In this document: in pieces, positions 40,274 through 48,806 of the stretch
How the letters are laid out: every line of letters begins with the position of its first letter
How positions within the stretch are numbered: the first letter of the stretch is position 1
From: a virus
Reading direction: 5' to 3' (one strand)
IMG/VR virus record: IMGVR_UViG_3300044614_002195
Coordinates: 1 to 64,000 of that record
DNA length: 64,000 nucleotides
Program-made: the position numbers and the translations under genes
The notes under the pieces: generated by a model
The model's database searches: none
Told to the model about the DNA's origin: nothing
What the model saw: the letters and a program-made list of their open reading frames with translations, nothing else

Positions 40274-42595
40274 ATGGAAAATAAATTTAAAAATATCAAT
40301 GAACTGCAGCGATTAGTTATGCAGAAAGCAGCAGGCGCGGAGTTAAACCGTTATTATGACGCAGCCAATGACGAGAATGCAAAGATTGGGTTACCTCAGA
40401 CAGGCAAGTTACCTGCAAGGGTCAGAGCAAAAAACCCAGCAAAAGCACGCATACCAGTCACCCAAGCTGCAGCACCAACTCCCGCGCCGGCCCCTGCACC
40501 AGCTCCTGCACCCGCGCCAGCCCCTGCACCAGCTCCTGCACCCGCGCCAGCCCCTGCACCTTCAGCAGCTACAAGCAGCGCAGCAAAGCCTAGACGCACC
40601 CAAGCAAGGAATAAACCGAGCGGAGCTTCACAAGCAATGCCTCCGGCGGCTCAATTTGAACAAAGAATGCTATCCAGGGGAGGCAAGGCAGCGTTAGGAC
40701 TTGGAGCAATGCAGGGCGCTTATGATCTATGGAACGCAGACGATAAAGTCGAGGGATTAGGTCAGGCTGTCGGAGATGTACTTCCAGGAGCAGCGATGTA
40801 TGGATTAACTAGACCAGGTACCGGAGCAGGCGCATCCAATATGGCCGGACGCGCAGGCAAAGCCTTAAGTAATTTATCACAACGTACAGGCTTAACGGAA
40901 ATGGCGAAGGATATAAATCAAAATGCTATAGCTCCAGCGATGAAGAAAATCACCCCAAGCCTTCAGGCGGCAGGGCAGACCATTAGAAATAAAATGCCTG
41001 CAGGAGCATCAACTGTCGCAAATAAAATTATGCCTAATCTAGGTAGAGCTGCAGGCTTTCTCGGAAAGAGATTAATTCCGGGACTTGGCGCAGGTATGTC
41101 CGGCGCCTCAGCTGTCAGTAGATGGAAAGAAGGCGACCGCCTCGGCGCATTAATGGACGCCGGACTGGGGGCAGCAAGCTTTATTCCAGGAGTAGGAGGA
41201 GCTGTAAATTTAGCAGGCTCAGGATTAATGGGACTTAGAGACAGTTATAGAAATAAAAATGCACCAACTCAAGAATTACCCAAAACTGGAGCATTCAACC
41301 TATACAAGCACGCCATATCGAATTTTAGGCGAGATATAGAAGATCCGTCTACAGGATATAATTCTGACTTACATCAAGCCATAGCGCCTATGGTTTCGCC
41401 AAATGTTCAAAATTTACCTGCAGGCTCTCCAGACGCAAAAAGAATTAGCGGGCTACAGGGAGATTTAAGAAAAGGCCTTGTAGGCCTTGAGTATCTAACA
41501 GGATTAAAGAAGAATACTGGCGAATCTTTTTATGACGAACATCCAGCTGAGGCAGTAGTAACCGATTTGCTAGGCAATTCCCCATTGATCGGCGCTGGGG
41601 TAGCTGGAGGAGGAATTGGATTAAATTATTTAAGACAGGCAAAAAACATGAGGATGACACAACCCTCAGCTATGTCTAGAGAGGGAAATATACAGGACCC
41701 TAGCAACTCTGCAAATCTCTTAGATCCTGCTAAAGGAAATTTACGAGCAGATGTTGGTCGTGTTTTCGGTGATGAAGAAAATGTTACTGCACGCTTAAAG
41801 ATATTAGATAGACTCAATAAGAATGCACCAGATAAAGGTTTCGAAAAACAATATCAACGTTTGGCTGACGCAAAAGCAGCTATAGAAAGAAAGAACAGTC
41901 AGATTTTAAACGAGCTTAATTCAAGCCTGGAATCTTCAAAAATCAGTGAAAAAGATATCAAGCGAATACAGACTAGAATTAATGCAATTGAAAAAGCTCA
42001 AGCTCACCAGACTGGGGCTATAGATAAGGATATAAAGGCTTTACTCACAAAGGCAAAAAGCTCTAGAGGGGCCTCAGCTTTACCTGAATACGCTAATTTT
42101 CATGAGTCTCTTCAAAAAGCAAATCGCCAGGGAGGACTTAAGAATTACATAGGAGAGGGTCTTCACGATTATCTCGGAGACGGAGAAATTGCTAGCTGGA
42201 TTAAGAAAAATATTCTTCCCGGAAGAGATCAAGCTATAGGAGATCTTCTTGAAAGGCATAAGTTGACAGGACAAAACCCTCATTTCGATGACATGCTCAT
42301 CAAGGATATTATAAGAGAAAACAAAGGAGGAGCACCACTTCATCCTGGGTTTAACGAAACAACCTTAAGGCGTATAGCCGACCCTGAGCACCAGTCTTCA
42401 GGATTGAGAAGAAGCTTTAGCAAGATGAAACTTCCTCTAGCTGCCGGCGCAGGGATTGCAGCAGGAGGCACAGGGCTTTATTATCTGCTCAAAGCAATAC
42501 AGAATCAAATGCATCCGAAAGAAAAAACCGATGAGTGGAAGAGAACTCTCTTAAAAGCTCGCGGAGATTTTGACGCAGCAAATAGAATAGGATAA
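40274..42595 (+). CDS. large virion-type protein with Pro-Ala repeat and glycine zippers, 773 aa
   Basis: Residues 66-98 are a Pro-Ala repeat encoded by 30-bp tandem repeats, probably a stiff linker. They are followed by basic and Ala/Gly-rich segments ('GRAAGFLGKRLIPGLGAGMS', 'DAGLGAASFIPGVGGAVNLA') and a helical middle with coiled-coil character. A further hydrophobic glycine segment lies close to the C-terminus ('LAAGAGIAAGGTGLYYLL'). The layout is similar to the 685-aa minus-strand protein and suggests an internal or membrane-penetrating virion protein. Confidence 0.55.
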   Translation: MENKFKNINELQRLVMQKAAGAELNRYYDAANDENAKIGLPQTGKLPARVRAKNPAKARIPVTQAAAPTPAPAPAPAPAPAPAPAPAPAPAPAPAPSAATSSAAKPRRTQARNKPSGASQAMPPAAQFEQRMLSRGGKAALGLGAMQGAYDLWNADDKVEGLGQAVGDVLPGAAMYGLTRPGTGAGASNMAGRAGKALSNLSQRTGLTEMAKDINQNAIAPAMKKITPSLQAAGQTIRNKMPAGASTVANKIMPNLGRAAGFLGKRLIPGLGAGMSGASAVSRWKEGDRLGALMDAGLGAASFIPGVGGAVNLAGSGLMGLRDSYRNKNAPTQELPKTGAFNLYKHAISNFRRDIEDPSTGYNSDLHQAIAPMVSPNVQNLPAGSPDAKRISGLQGDLRKGLVGLEYLTGLKKNTGESFYDEHPAEAVVTDLLGNSPLIGAGVAGGGIGLNYLRQAKNMRMTQPSAMSREGNIQDPSNSANLLDPAKGNLRADVGRVFGDEENVTARLKILDRLNKNAPDKGFEKQYQRLADAKAAIERKNSQILNELNSSLESSKISEKDIKRIQTRINAIEKAQAHQTGAIDKDIKALLTKAKSSRGASALPEYANFHESLQKANRQGGLKNYIGEGLHDYLGDGEIASWIKKNILPGRDQAIGDLLERHKLTGQNPHFDDMLIKDIIRENKGGAPLHPGFNETTLRRIADPEHQSSGLRRSFSKMKLPLAAGAGIAAGGTGLYYLLKAIQNQMHPKEKTDEWKRTLLKARGDFDAANRIG
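40471..40560. repeat. 30-bp tandem repeat (Pro-Ala linker)
   Basis: The 30-bp unit beginning AGCTCCTGCACCCGCGCCAG is present in two exact copies (40501-40530, 40531-40560) with a degenerate copy at 40471-40500. It is much more GC-rich than its surroundings and encodes the Pro-Ala run. Confidence 0.85.
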
Positions 42596-42599
42596 CTAT

Positions 42600-44051
42600 A
42601 TGTACAAAGGCTTAATTAAATTTAGCAATACAAACGACTGGAATTGGGATGTGGAGCCCGTACAGCTTATCCGAAGCAGTAACACATTAACTAAAGCAGG
42701 CGCTGATAACTCTGAGTTAAAAACAGAAAAAACAGCCGGACAGACGGATGTTCTTGTGATCGCGCTTGGAGCCTACGAAGGAACAGGAGCAAATAGAAAT
42801 GGTGACATCTTCAAAGAAGCGTCATGCAAAGCACACTATAAAACTTTTGTTAAGTCAGGAAGCAAACGCAGTGATGGATCGTATGATGGCAGAGCAGTAA
42901 ATAGACATCATAAAAATAAGCCTGAAGATCCTAAATTTGGTAATATCAAAGCAGCTTCGTATAACGATAAAATGAAGCGCATTGAGCTAGTTATCGGCCT
43001 TGATAACGATAAATGTGCAGAAGAAATCCAAAAGCTAGCGGAAGGAAAACAGATTAATGTGAGCATGGCGGCCAAGGTTGCCTACGACAAATGCACCTGG
43101 TGCGGACACAATGCAAAAACAGACAACGATCGTTGTAAGCATATCCCAAAAGAACTTGGAGAAATCAACAAGCAGGGTGAAATGTGTAGCATGGATAACA
43201 TCGACCCTAAATGGTTTGAAATCTCTATAGTAGGCAGACCGGCAGATAGAATAGGTATGTCTCTCAAACTTGCTTCAGACAATAACTATATTAAAACAGC
43301 TAGTGATTACCGCGAAATGTACCCAGGATTTGTCGCACCTGCAGACGAAGAGCAGTTTTTAACTATTTCAAAATATGCCTCTGAAAAGAGAAGTCTTGTT
43401 AAAAAATTGGCCGCGCTAGAAAAGCATATTGATGCTGTGATGACTGGAGGACCTAAAAACTCTAAAGATAAATACCTGAAAGAGCATAGGTCTAAAATAA
43501 AGCACTCGGATAATATTTCTGAAGACACTATCGACGAGCTTAGAAATTTCGAACCTTCCAAGCTATTAAGAGCTTTAGCTGATAACGGAATTGTTTTTTC
43601 TCCTGAAGATTTTGTGAAATACCTATTCGGGAGCAGCAAATTCAAAGGATCTTCGTCAGACATGTTTAGCAAGATAAAGGATCATTTACCTTTGATGTTT
43701 TCTGACGCTGAAGATGATGGAGATGATGGAGATGATGTTGTTAACGAGGAAAAGTATGAACCTTCAAGTTCTGATGTAATACCCAAGGAATTATCCTCTC
43801 TAGTAAAAAAGCTTTTTGATGGTCACTCTATGTTTGACTCTCCAGCACATGGAAGAATTATGCGAATCACTATAGTCAAACGTATTCCAAAAGAACGAGC
43901 GCATGAGGATAAGGAGATCTCAAAAGAGGCAGCGATTAAGACGTTAGCTAAGCAATATGCTGCTTATAAACTCGCGGCCTTACGTTATATGGATGAGCAA
44001 AATAAGCTCGACGAAGATACAATGCTTAATATTTTAATGCAGAACAGATAA
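42600..44051 (+). CDS. putative prohead (capsid maturation) protease
   Basis: 483 aa. The N-terminal 240 residues follow phage head-maturation protease-like proteins: 'GAYEGTGANRNGDIF', 'VNRHHKNKPEDPKFGNIKAA', 'KRIELVIGLDN', 'QINVSMAAKV' and 'WFEISIVGRPADR'. The conserved His (about residue 100) and Ser ('VSMAAK') are candidates for the catalytic pair of the T4 gp21/S78-like fold. A 'CTWCGHNAKTDNDRCKH' zinc-like knuckle is inserted. The C-terminal half is helical and acidic and may be a fused scaffold or core part. It lies directly upstream of scaffold-like and capsid genes, the expected position. Confidence 0.55.
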   Translation: MYKGLIKFSNTNDWNWDVEPVQLIRSSNTLTKAGADNSELKTEKTAGQTDVLVIALGAYEGTGANRNGDIFKEASCKAHYKTFVKSGSKRSDGSYDGRAVNRHHKNKPEDPKFGNIKAASYNDKMKRIELVIGLDNDKCAEEIQKLAEGKQINVSMAAKVAYDKCTWCGHNAKTDNDRCKHIPKELGEINKQGEMCSMDNIDPKWFEISIVGRPADRIGMSLKLASDNNYIKTASDYREMYPGFVAPADEEQFLTISKYASEKRSLVKKLAALEKHIDAVMTGGPKNSKDKYLKEHRSKIKHSDNISEDTIDELRNFEPSKLLRALADNGIVFSPEDFVKYLFGSSKFKGSSSDMFSKIKDHLPLMFSDAEDDGDDGDDVVNEEKYEPSSSDVIPKELSSLVKKLFDGHSMFDSPAHGRIMRITIVKRIPKERAHEDKEISKEAAIKTLAKQYAAYKLAALRYMDEQNKLDEDTMLNILMQNR

Positions 44052-44103
44052 AAAACACTTGGAACAAACAAAGAAGTAAGTTAACATTTAAAAAATATAA
44101 ATT

Positions 44104-45228
44104 ATGTCAAACAACTACATGAAAACACTGGCCGCCTCTTTTCTGAGAGCTAAATTAGCAGCACAAACTCCAGAAGAAAAGATGCATGAACAAGCTGAAA
44201 CCCCTGAGCAAGAGCAACTCGAGCACGCTGCAGGAGGCTATGAAGAAGGTGGCGAACTTCCAGGCAACGAAGCTCACGAAGAAATGGAAACACCTGAGGC
44301 TGAAAGCCTAGAGCATGCTCCTGGCGGCTATGAAGAAGGCGGCGAAGAAATGCCTGCAGGAAACCCCGACGAGGACGCTCATCTTGATCAGATGTTATCG
44401 CAGCTATCTCCAGAAGAATTAGATCAACTCGCTGAGCAGCTTGCAGGCGAAATGCAGGGTGGTGGAGTAGCTGGACCTGGAGCTGAAGGCGAAGACGTCG
44501 GAGAACTTGCTCAAGCCATCGAGCAGCATTTAGCACAAAATCCAGAAGCAGCAGTACCCCAAGCAGAGCCACAAAAAATGGCAGCTCTAGAATTTGTTAA
44601 GTCCGCCTCATACATCGAAGGATTTTTAAATCAGGCAATTGAAAGAGGTGTAAGTGTCAAGCAGGCTGTGGATATGTATGACCAGTCTCTTACAAACACG
44701 ATTCAAGCACTTAAACAGGCAGAGTTGAAAGGTAATCAGCATAAATTAGATGTTGATCACGACGGTAAGATCGAAGCAGAAGATCTTAAAAAGCTTAGAG
44801 AAGGGAAAAAAGCTAAAACAGCTGAAGAATTAAGAGAAGAAATTAAGACTGCTGCCTACTACGAAGGCGTAATTGAAAGAGCCAGAGAATACGGATTTTC
44901 TGACTACGAGGCTGTTAATTTTGTTAAGCAAGCAGCAACCAAAGGTTTTAGCCAATACGGCTCAAAGGGACAAAAAGGAAGTATGTTTGCTAAGAAAGCT
45001 AAAACACAAGCTAAAACACAAGCTAAAACACAAGCTAAACCACAAGCTAAAACAAAAGATGCGCCAAAAGCCTCCCAACCAACTTCATCTTACGATAGAC
45101 TAAAGCAAGATGCTGCAGCAATGAAGAACAAGGCAGTAAAGTACGTCAAAGATAATCCAATTAAATCTACAATAGCTGGAGCAGGCGCAGCAGGTTTAGC
45201 TGGAGGTTACCTGAGCAGCAAAGATTAA
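44104..45228 (+). CDS. acidic scaffold-like virion protein with EF-hand motif, 374 aa
   Basis: The first 150 residues are Glu/Gln-rich with two copies of an 'ETPE-LEHA-GGYEEGGE' module. Two [FY]xxG(phi)xxxAxxxG(phi)xxxxA helices follow ('SYIEGFLNQAIERGVSVKQA' and 'AYYEGVIERAREYGFSDYEA'). Between them residues 216-227 form 'DVDHDGKIEAED', a canonical D-x-D-x-D-G-x-I-x-x-x-D calcium-binding loop. Near the C-terminus is a Lys-Thr-Gln-Ala tandem repeat, then a short Gly/Ala hydrophobic segment. A scaffolding or internal core role is inferred from composition and position. Confidence 0.55.
   Translation: MSNNYMKTLAASFLRAKLAAQTPEEKMHEQAETPEQEQLEHAAGGYEEGGELPGNEAHEEMETPEAESLEHAPGGYEEGGEEMPAGNPDEDAHLDQMLSQLSPEELDQLAEQLAGEMQGGGVAGPGAEGEDVGELAQAIEQHLAQNPEAAVPQAEPQKMAALEFVKSASYIEGFLNQAIERGVSVKQAVDMYDQSLTNTIQALKQAELKGNQHKLDVDHDGKIEAEDLKKLREGKKAKTAEELREEIKTAAYYEGVIERAREYGFSDYEAVNFVKQAATKGFSQYGSKGQKGSMFAKKAKTQAKTQAKTQAKPQAKTKDAPKASQPTSSYDRLKQDAAAMKNKAVKYVKDNPIKSTIAGAGAAGLAGGYLSSKD
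45000..45053. repeat. 12-bp tandem repeat (Lys-Thr-Gln-Ala)
   Basis: About four copies of ACACAAGCTAAA with one substitution, encoding a basic low-complexity tract in an otherwise acidic protein. Confidence 0.8.
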
Positions 45229-45303
45229 TAATTACTAATTTAACTATTTACAAACAACTAAAACTGAAATAAAATCTAAAACAATAGGAGTAATCAAAAA
45301 TAT

Positions 45304-46221
45304 ATGGCTAAACTAACAAAACATGCAGAAGTACTTAACCAATTACATACCATGGTTAAGAAGCAGGCTGAAGAAGCTCAGAAGAATATTTCCGGCGTCC
45401 CCGGCGGAGATGTCAAATCTGTAAGCGTCAGCGATGAGCACGAAACAACAAATAAGAATTCGGTGGGTCCAGAGAATGTAGCTCAGGGATATCATCAAAA
45501 GCCATCAGAAGATTCTTCTAAACCTCTTGCAAACGCTAAAAGCGCCAGTGAGTTAGGTACAGAAATTTTAGACATTATCCGCAAGCAGGCTGAAGCTCAG
45601 GACAGCGTCACTGGCGCACCTGGCGACGTGAAGTCCGAAAGCGTTGGCGACAATCAGGAAAAAGTGGACAAGAACAGCGTCAAGCCTGAAAATAACAAGC
45701 AGGACTATGAGCAGAAGGCATCCACAGACGAATCAAAGCCATTAGCTTCAGCAAAAAAGGCAGAAGTTGAAGAGCTTGCAGCCAAAGTTGCCTCTTACGA
45801 ATTGGGTCGCCAGTTTTGTGCAGCACTTTTAAAGGCCGCTGGAGAAGACCAGAGACAAGATGAAGCAGAACTCATGAAGCAGGCAGGCCGCAGGGATTTT
45901 GATCTTTTAATCTCTGAAGCTGCTGAAAGTCTTGAGGCTCAAGCCGAAGAAGAGGAGCAGGTCAAGCAGGCAGAACAGGCAGGCGCCACTTATTTTGACG
46001 AATTACTCAAGGAAGCTGCACTACAGGAAGCTGCCGAAGAAAACAAGCAGCTCAAGAGTAAGCTTGCTGAATACGAGCAGTTCGTTAAAGAAGCTCAGGC
46101 TCAGCAGGAAGCAGCAGAATATCAACAGGCCTTTGAACAGCAGCAGGTCAAACTTGCAGAGTCAGTAGCAGCTACAGTTCTCGAAAGACTGAAGAGCGAA
46201 ATGGCTCAGCCTGCACAGTAA
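45304..46221 (+). CDS. scaffold-like protein with duplicated N-terminal module, 305 aa
   Basis: A clear AGGAG lies upstream, rare in this genome. Residues about 22-75 and 98-150 are two diverged copies of one module ('PGGDVKSVSVSD', 'KNSVGPENVAQGY', 'SKPLANAKSA' against 'PGDVKSESVGD', 'KNSVKPENNKQDY', 'SKPLASAKKA'). The C-terminal half is a long Ala/Glu/Gln helix that is probably a coiled coil. The position between the protease and capsid genes and the composition fit a scaffolding protein; the duplicated SKPLA(N/S)AK could be protease processing sites, which is inference. Confidence 0.55.
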   Translation: MAKLTKHAEVLNQLHTMVKKQAEEAQKNISGVPGGDVKSVSVSDEHETTNKNSVGPENVAQGYHQKPSEDSSKPLANAKSASELGTEILDIIRKQAEAQDSVTGAPGDVKSESVGDNQEKVDKNSVKPENNKQDYEQKASTDESKPLASAKKAEVEELAAKVASYELGRQFCAALLKAAGEDQRQDEAELMKQAGRRDFDLLISEAAESLEAQAEEEEQVKQAEQAGATYFDELLKEAALQEAAEENKQLKSKLAEYEQFVKEAQAQQEAAEYQQAFEQQQVKLAESVAATVLERLKSEMAQPAQ

Positions 46222-46233
46222 TTTAAGCTTGTC

Positions 46234-46389
46234 ATGCCTGCTGACTCTCTAGATCCAATTTCTATAGAGCAGCAGGCATTGAACGCCTTAGATTATTTAA
46301 GTGACGAAGATAAGAGTAAGGTTCTCAAATACATTGAGAGCCTTATACAACTACAATCACCATCAAATGACAAAACAAGCGCTATATAA
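46234..46389 (+). CDS. small hypothetical protein, 51 aa
   Basis: ATG at 46234, 12 nt after the scaffold-like gene; it overlaps the next gene by 23 nt. It is an acidic helix ('ALNAL', 'EDKSKVLKYIESLIQLQ') with no recognised family. It fills the only gap in this part of the head cluster. Confidence 0.5.
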   Translation: MPADSLDPISIEQQALNALDYLSDEDKSKVLKYIESLIQLQSPSNDKTSAI

Positions 46390-46762
46390 AGTAGAAGAAT
46401 TTGTTAAGGTTGCTCTTGATGAGATTTCTGATCTTCAACAAAAGCTAGCGCAACAAAAAACAAAGCAGGCAGAGCAACAAGCTGAACTCGATAAGAATTT
46501 AGACACGGCACTTAAAAAGGCTGCAGCTGCAATGTATAGCTCTGATTTTATTAATGATGAAGAAGAAAAATCTTTGTTCATTAAAAAAGCAAAAGAAGAC
46601 TCATGCTATCTAGCTAAAGTTGTAGAACGTGTTTGCCAGGCCGCAGATGTCGCATATATGGGTAAGTCGGCCAGCGTTAAATCCAGCAGCCAATCCGAAG
46701 ATCCTGTTATGCGTAGAGCTTTTGGATACGATCAAAATTACAGTCTTTTAGACGACGAATAA
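46367..46762 (+). CDS. hypothetical helical protein, 131 aa
   Basis: The ATG at 46367 ('MTKQALYKVEEF') is preferred over one 66 nt upstream, because the small gene before it then has room. The product is helical with a Gln/Lys-rich stretch ('QQKLAQQKTKQAEQQAELDK'). No family is recognised. It is in the head module. Confidence 0.55.
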   Translation: MTKQALYKVEEFVKVALDEISDLQQKLAQQKTKQAEQQAELDKNLDTALKKAAAAMYSSDFINDEEEKSLFIKKAKEDSCYLAKVVERVCQAADVAYMGKSASVKSSSQSEDPVMRRAFGYDQNYSLLDDE

Positions 46763-46766
46763 TATT

Positions 46767-47111
46767 ATGAATAACTATTTCTTGGTAGGCTTTTTAAAAA
46801 GAGCAGAACAGCATGGTATAGATAGAGATACTGCGATTAGACTTCACGAAAAATACGCAGGGCCTATCGAAGACTTTAAATCCATGCAATCTCCAGGAAT
46901 GCAGGTCACAGCACCTACACCAGCGGTAGGCACATTATCTACAGGGTCTACAGGTACAGTAGGTAAACCTGTCGTAAGAAAATCCACTAGCGTAGCACCA
47001 GGTACAGTCTCCGCAGGTACAGCAACCGCCACCCCAGGCTTAAGATCCGGAGTAGCAGGTATGCAGGGAGGACTGGACAATTTAAAAAACTTTTTCGGAT
47101 TAGGCAAATAG
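46767..47111 (+). CDS. small virion-type protein with FxxG-A-G motif, 114 aa
   Basis: Residues 4-24 ('YFLVGFLKRAEQHGIDRDTA') are a full match to the recurring helical motif of this cluster. The remaining 85 residues are Thr/Gly/Ser/Pro-rich and probably disordered, ending in 'LKNFFGLGK'. It is the last gene before the promoter of the decoration-capsid pair. Confidence 0.5.
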   Translation: MNNYFLVGFLKRAEQHGIDRDTAIRLHEKYAGPIEDFKSMQSPGMQVTAPTPAVGTLSTGSTGTVGKPVVRKSTSVAPGTVSAGTATATPGLRSGVAGMQGGLDNLKNFFGLGK

Positions 47112-47129
47112 TCTAATCTAAAAATATTG

Positions 47130-47158
47130 TTGACTCATAAGTATTTTTTTACGACAAT
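47130..47158 (+). promoter_or_regulatory. promoter of the decoration-capsid genes
   Basis: TTGACT (47130-47135), 17-nt spacer, GACAAT (47153-47158), in a 157-nt intergenic gap. A leader of about 100 nt follows with an A-rich stretch and AGGAG before the ATG at 47269. This is the longest leader in the virion cluster and precedes what should be its most expressed genes. Confidence 0.45.
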
Positions 47159-47268
47159 ATTAATATAACTTTTCAGCGGAACATTTCTGATGCGGTCTTG
47201 AACGACGCTCGGGGTAGGAAGCAACCAAACAAAAAACAAACTAAACAAAAATAGGAGAAAAACTTAAT

Positions 47269-47712
47269 ATGATTAATTTCAAAAAAGGTCCCGCTCTCAG
47301 TTTGCATCAAGTAAACTATATCGGTGCCGCAAAAACAAATGAAGGTGTAGTTGCAGGAATGGTTGTTGAAATCGACCCTACAACTAAACAAGTGGTTAAA
47401 GCCACTATCGGTTCAGGCGAAACCACAGGATTATACGGATTTGCAATCAACAACCAGTCCTCTGGAGATGTGATTGAGTCCGGCAAAATCGGAGTTTATG
47501 CCCTCGATGGCGCATCCGTGGTTGAAACAGATCAAGTCCTTGAAACCATTAACGGAACAAATTTCCCGATTGGGGCATTGGTTTCTGCTTCAGGTGGAAA
47601 AGTGACTAAGGATGTTGTCGGCAAAGCCATCGGTCAGGTCGAAGGCTTCCGCGATATCCCGAGAGGTTCCGAGCCTTCCGTGAAGGTGCTCGGCGTTAAA
47701 CTCTTCAGCTAA
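47269..47712 (+). CDS. head decoration-like protein, 147 aa
   Basis: It has a strong AGGAG ribosome-binding site and is followed 26 nt later by the major capsid gene, again with AGGAG. The protein is a small beta-rich domain of the decoration-protein kind ('VNYIGAAKTNEGVVAGMVVE', 'IGVYALDGASVVETDQ', 'KAIGQVEGFRDIPRG'). It shares with the capsid gene a shift to GC-ending codons. The identification rests on composition and position directly before the capsid gene. Confidence 0.55.
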   Translation: MINFKKGPALSLHQVNYIGAAKTNEGVVAGMVVEIDPTTKQVVKATIGSGETTGLYGFAINNQSSGDVIESGKIGVYALDGASVVETDQVLETINGTNFPIGALVSASGGKVTKDVVGKAIGQVEGFRDIPRGSEPSVKVLGVKLFS

Positions 47713-47738
47713 TCTAACCAGGAGAAAAAATTAAATAT

Positions 47739-48698
47739 ATGGAAAAAATCGCAAATCAAAGAGTTTTCAACGATACGTTCGTTGAAATGGTTAAAGCTGG
47801 CGAAGAGAAGAAGGCAGCAGTGTCTGCACAGTCCTTCACCCGCAACAAGCTTCGTGAAGAAAGCTTCACGGAAAAGATTATCACCCCTATCGACATCAGC
47901 AATGATGACCTCGACAAGGCCCAGAATCCTGAGATGCTTGTTAAGTGGAATGATCGTGAGCCTGATACTGCACCTGCAGTGACAATCCCATTGGGTGTTG
48001 TTCCTGACATGTTCCAGTTCTCTGGTACGCGTTATCCTTCCTACTTCACTCGTATCACGAGCCCGAAGTTCAACAAGGACATCGATCAGCTCCGTAGCTA
48101 CGACTACGACATTCGTGCAATCATGCTCGAATTGAGTACCAAGGACATCGCGACCGAAATCGACACACGCTTCATGGAGCGCGTGGATAGCATCATCGGT
48201 CCAGTTAACGCAGCTAACACCCTCAACGGCCTCGAGCTCCCACAGAATGTCACCATTAGCGGTGGTATTACCCGTGAGAACGTCGCAGAAGCATTCAAGG
48301 TCATTCAGCGCTTGAAGGTGCCGTTTGGTCCTTCCCAGCCTGATGGCGGCGAAAGCAAGGGCGTTATGCTCATGAACAACGTCACTGCGCAGGACTTCGT
48401 CAAGATGAGCCGTAGTGAAGTTGGCGGCGATCTCGCACAGGAAATGTTCGTCAGCGGTCTTCCTTCCAAGACTCTCTTGGGGGTTAAGCCGATCTATACG
48501 ATCAAGCGCGATCTCGTGCCTGATGGCGTTATCTATCTGTTCTCTTCCGAAGAATTCTTCGGCAAGTACTACAGATTGCAGCCATTGACAGTGTTCATGA
48601 AGAACGAAGCTTACTTCCTCGAGTACTTCCAGTACATGAACCTCTCGCTCGCAATCGGTAACGTTAAGGGTGTTGTCCGCGTGGACTTCAACGCTTAA
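47739..48698 (+). CDS. major capsid protein (HK97-fold type)
   Basis: 319 aa with a strong AGGAG ribosome-binding site. The N-terminal arm is helical ('RVFNDTFVEMVKAGEEKKAA'), then 'FTEKIITPIDISNDDLDK', a long spine-helix candidate ('YDYDIRAIMLELSTKDIATE') and a C-terminal beta-rich P-domain ('GVKPIYTIKRDLVPDGVIYL', 'YRLQPLTVFMKNEAYFLEYF'). The codon usage is strikingly different from the neighbours, with many CGT, CTC, GTC and ATC codons, as expected for the most highly translated gene. A strong terminator follows 27 nt later. The assignment follows from position, size and expression signals. Confidence 0.8.
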   Translation: MEKIANQRVFNDTFVEMVKAGEEKKAAVSAQSFTRNKLREESFTEKIITPIDISNDDLDKAQNPEMLVKWNDREPDTAPAVTIPLGVVPDMFQFSGTRYPSYFTRITSPKFNKDIDQLRSYDYDIRAIMLELSTKDIATEIDTRFMERVDSIIGPVNAANTLNGLELPQNVTISGGITRENVAEAFKVIQRLKVPFGPSQPDGGESKGVMLMNNVTAQDFVKMSRSEVGGDLAQEMFVSGLPSKTLLGVKPIYTIKRDLVPDGVIYLFSSEEFFGKYYRLQPLTVFMKNEAYFLEYFQYMNLSLAIGNVKGVVRVDFNA

Positions 48699-48724
48699 TC
48701 TAAACTAGAGCTAGTGATTTAATG

Positions 48725-48754
48725 AGGGGACCCTTTAACCGGGGTCCCCTTTTT
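48725..48754 (+). terminator. rho-independent terminator after the capsid gene
   Basis: AGGGGACCC (48725-48733) pairs with GGGTCCCCT (48742-48750) around an 8-nt loop, with Ts to 48754. It separates capsid from neck and tail transcription. Confidence 0.92.
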
Positions 48755-48793
48755 AATGCCTACATGCCGCTTGATATATAGTGATATTATATC

Positions 48794-48799
48794 TATAAT
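48794..48799 (+). promoter_or_regulatory. -10 element TATAAT, near-leaderless start
   Basis: TATAAT ends 7 nt before the ATG at 48807, so the transcript would begin about one base before the start codon. It restarts transcription after the capsid terminator. Confidence 0.5.
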
Positions 48800-48806
48800 A
48801 GCTTTT

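Noticed and set aside
45000-45053. CRISPR-like direct repeats
   Set aside because: Units are 12 bp without spacers and in frame within a coding region: simple tandem repeat.
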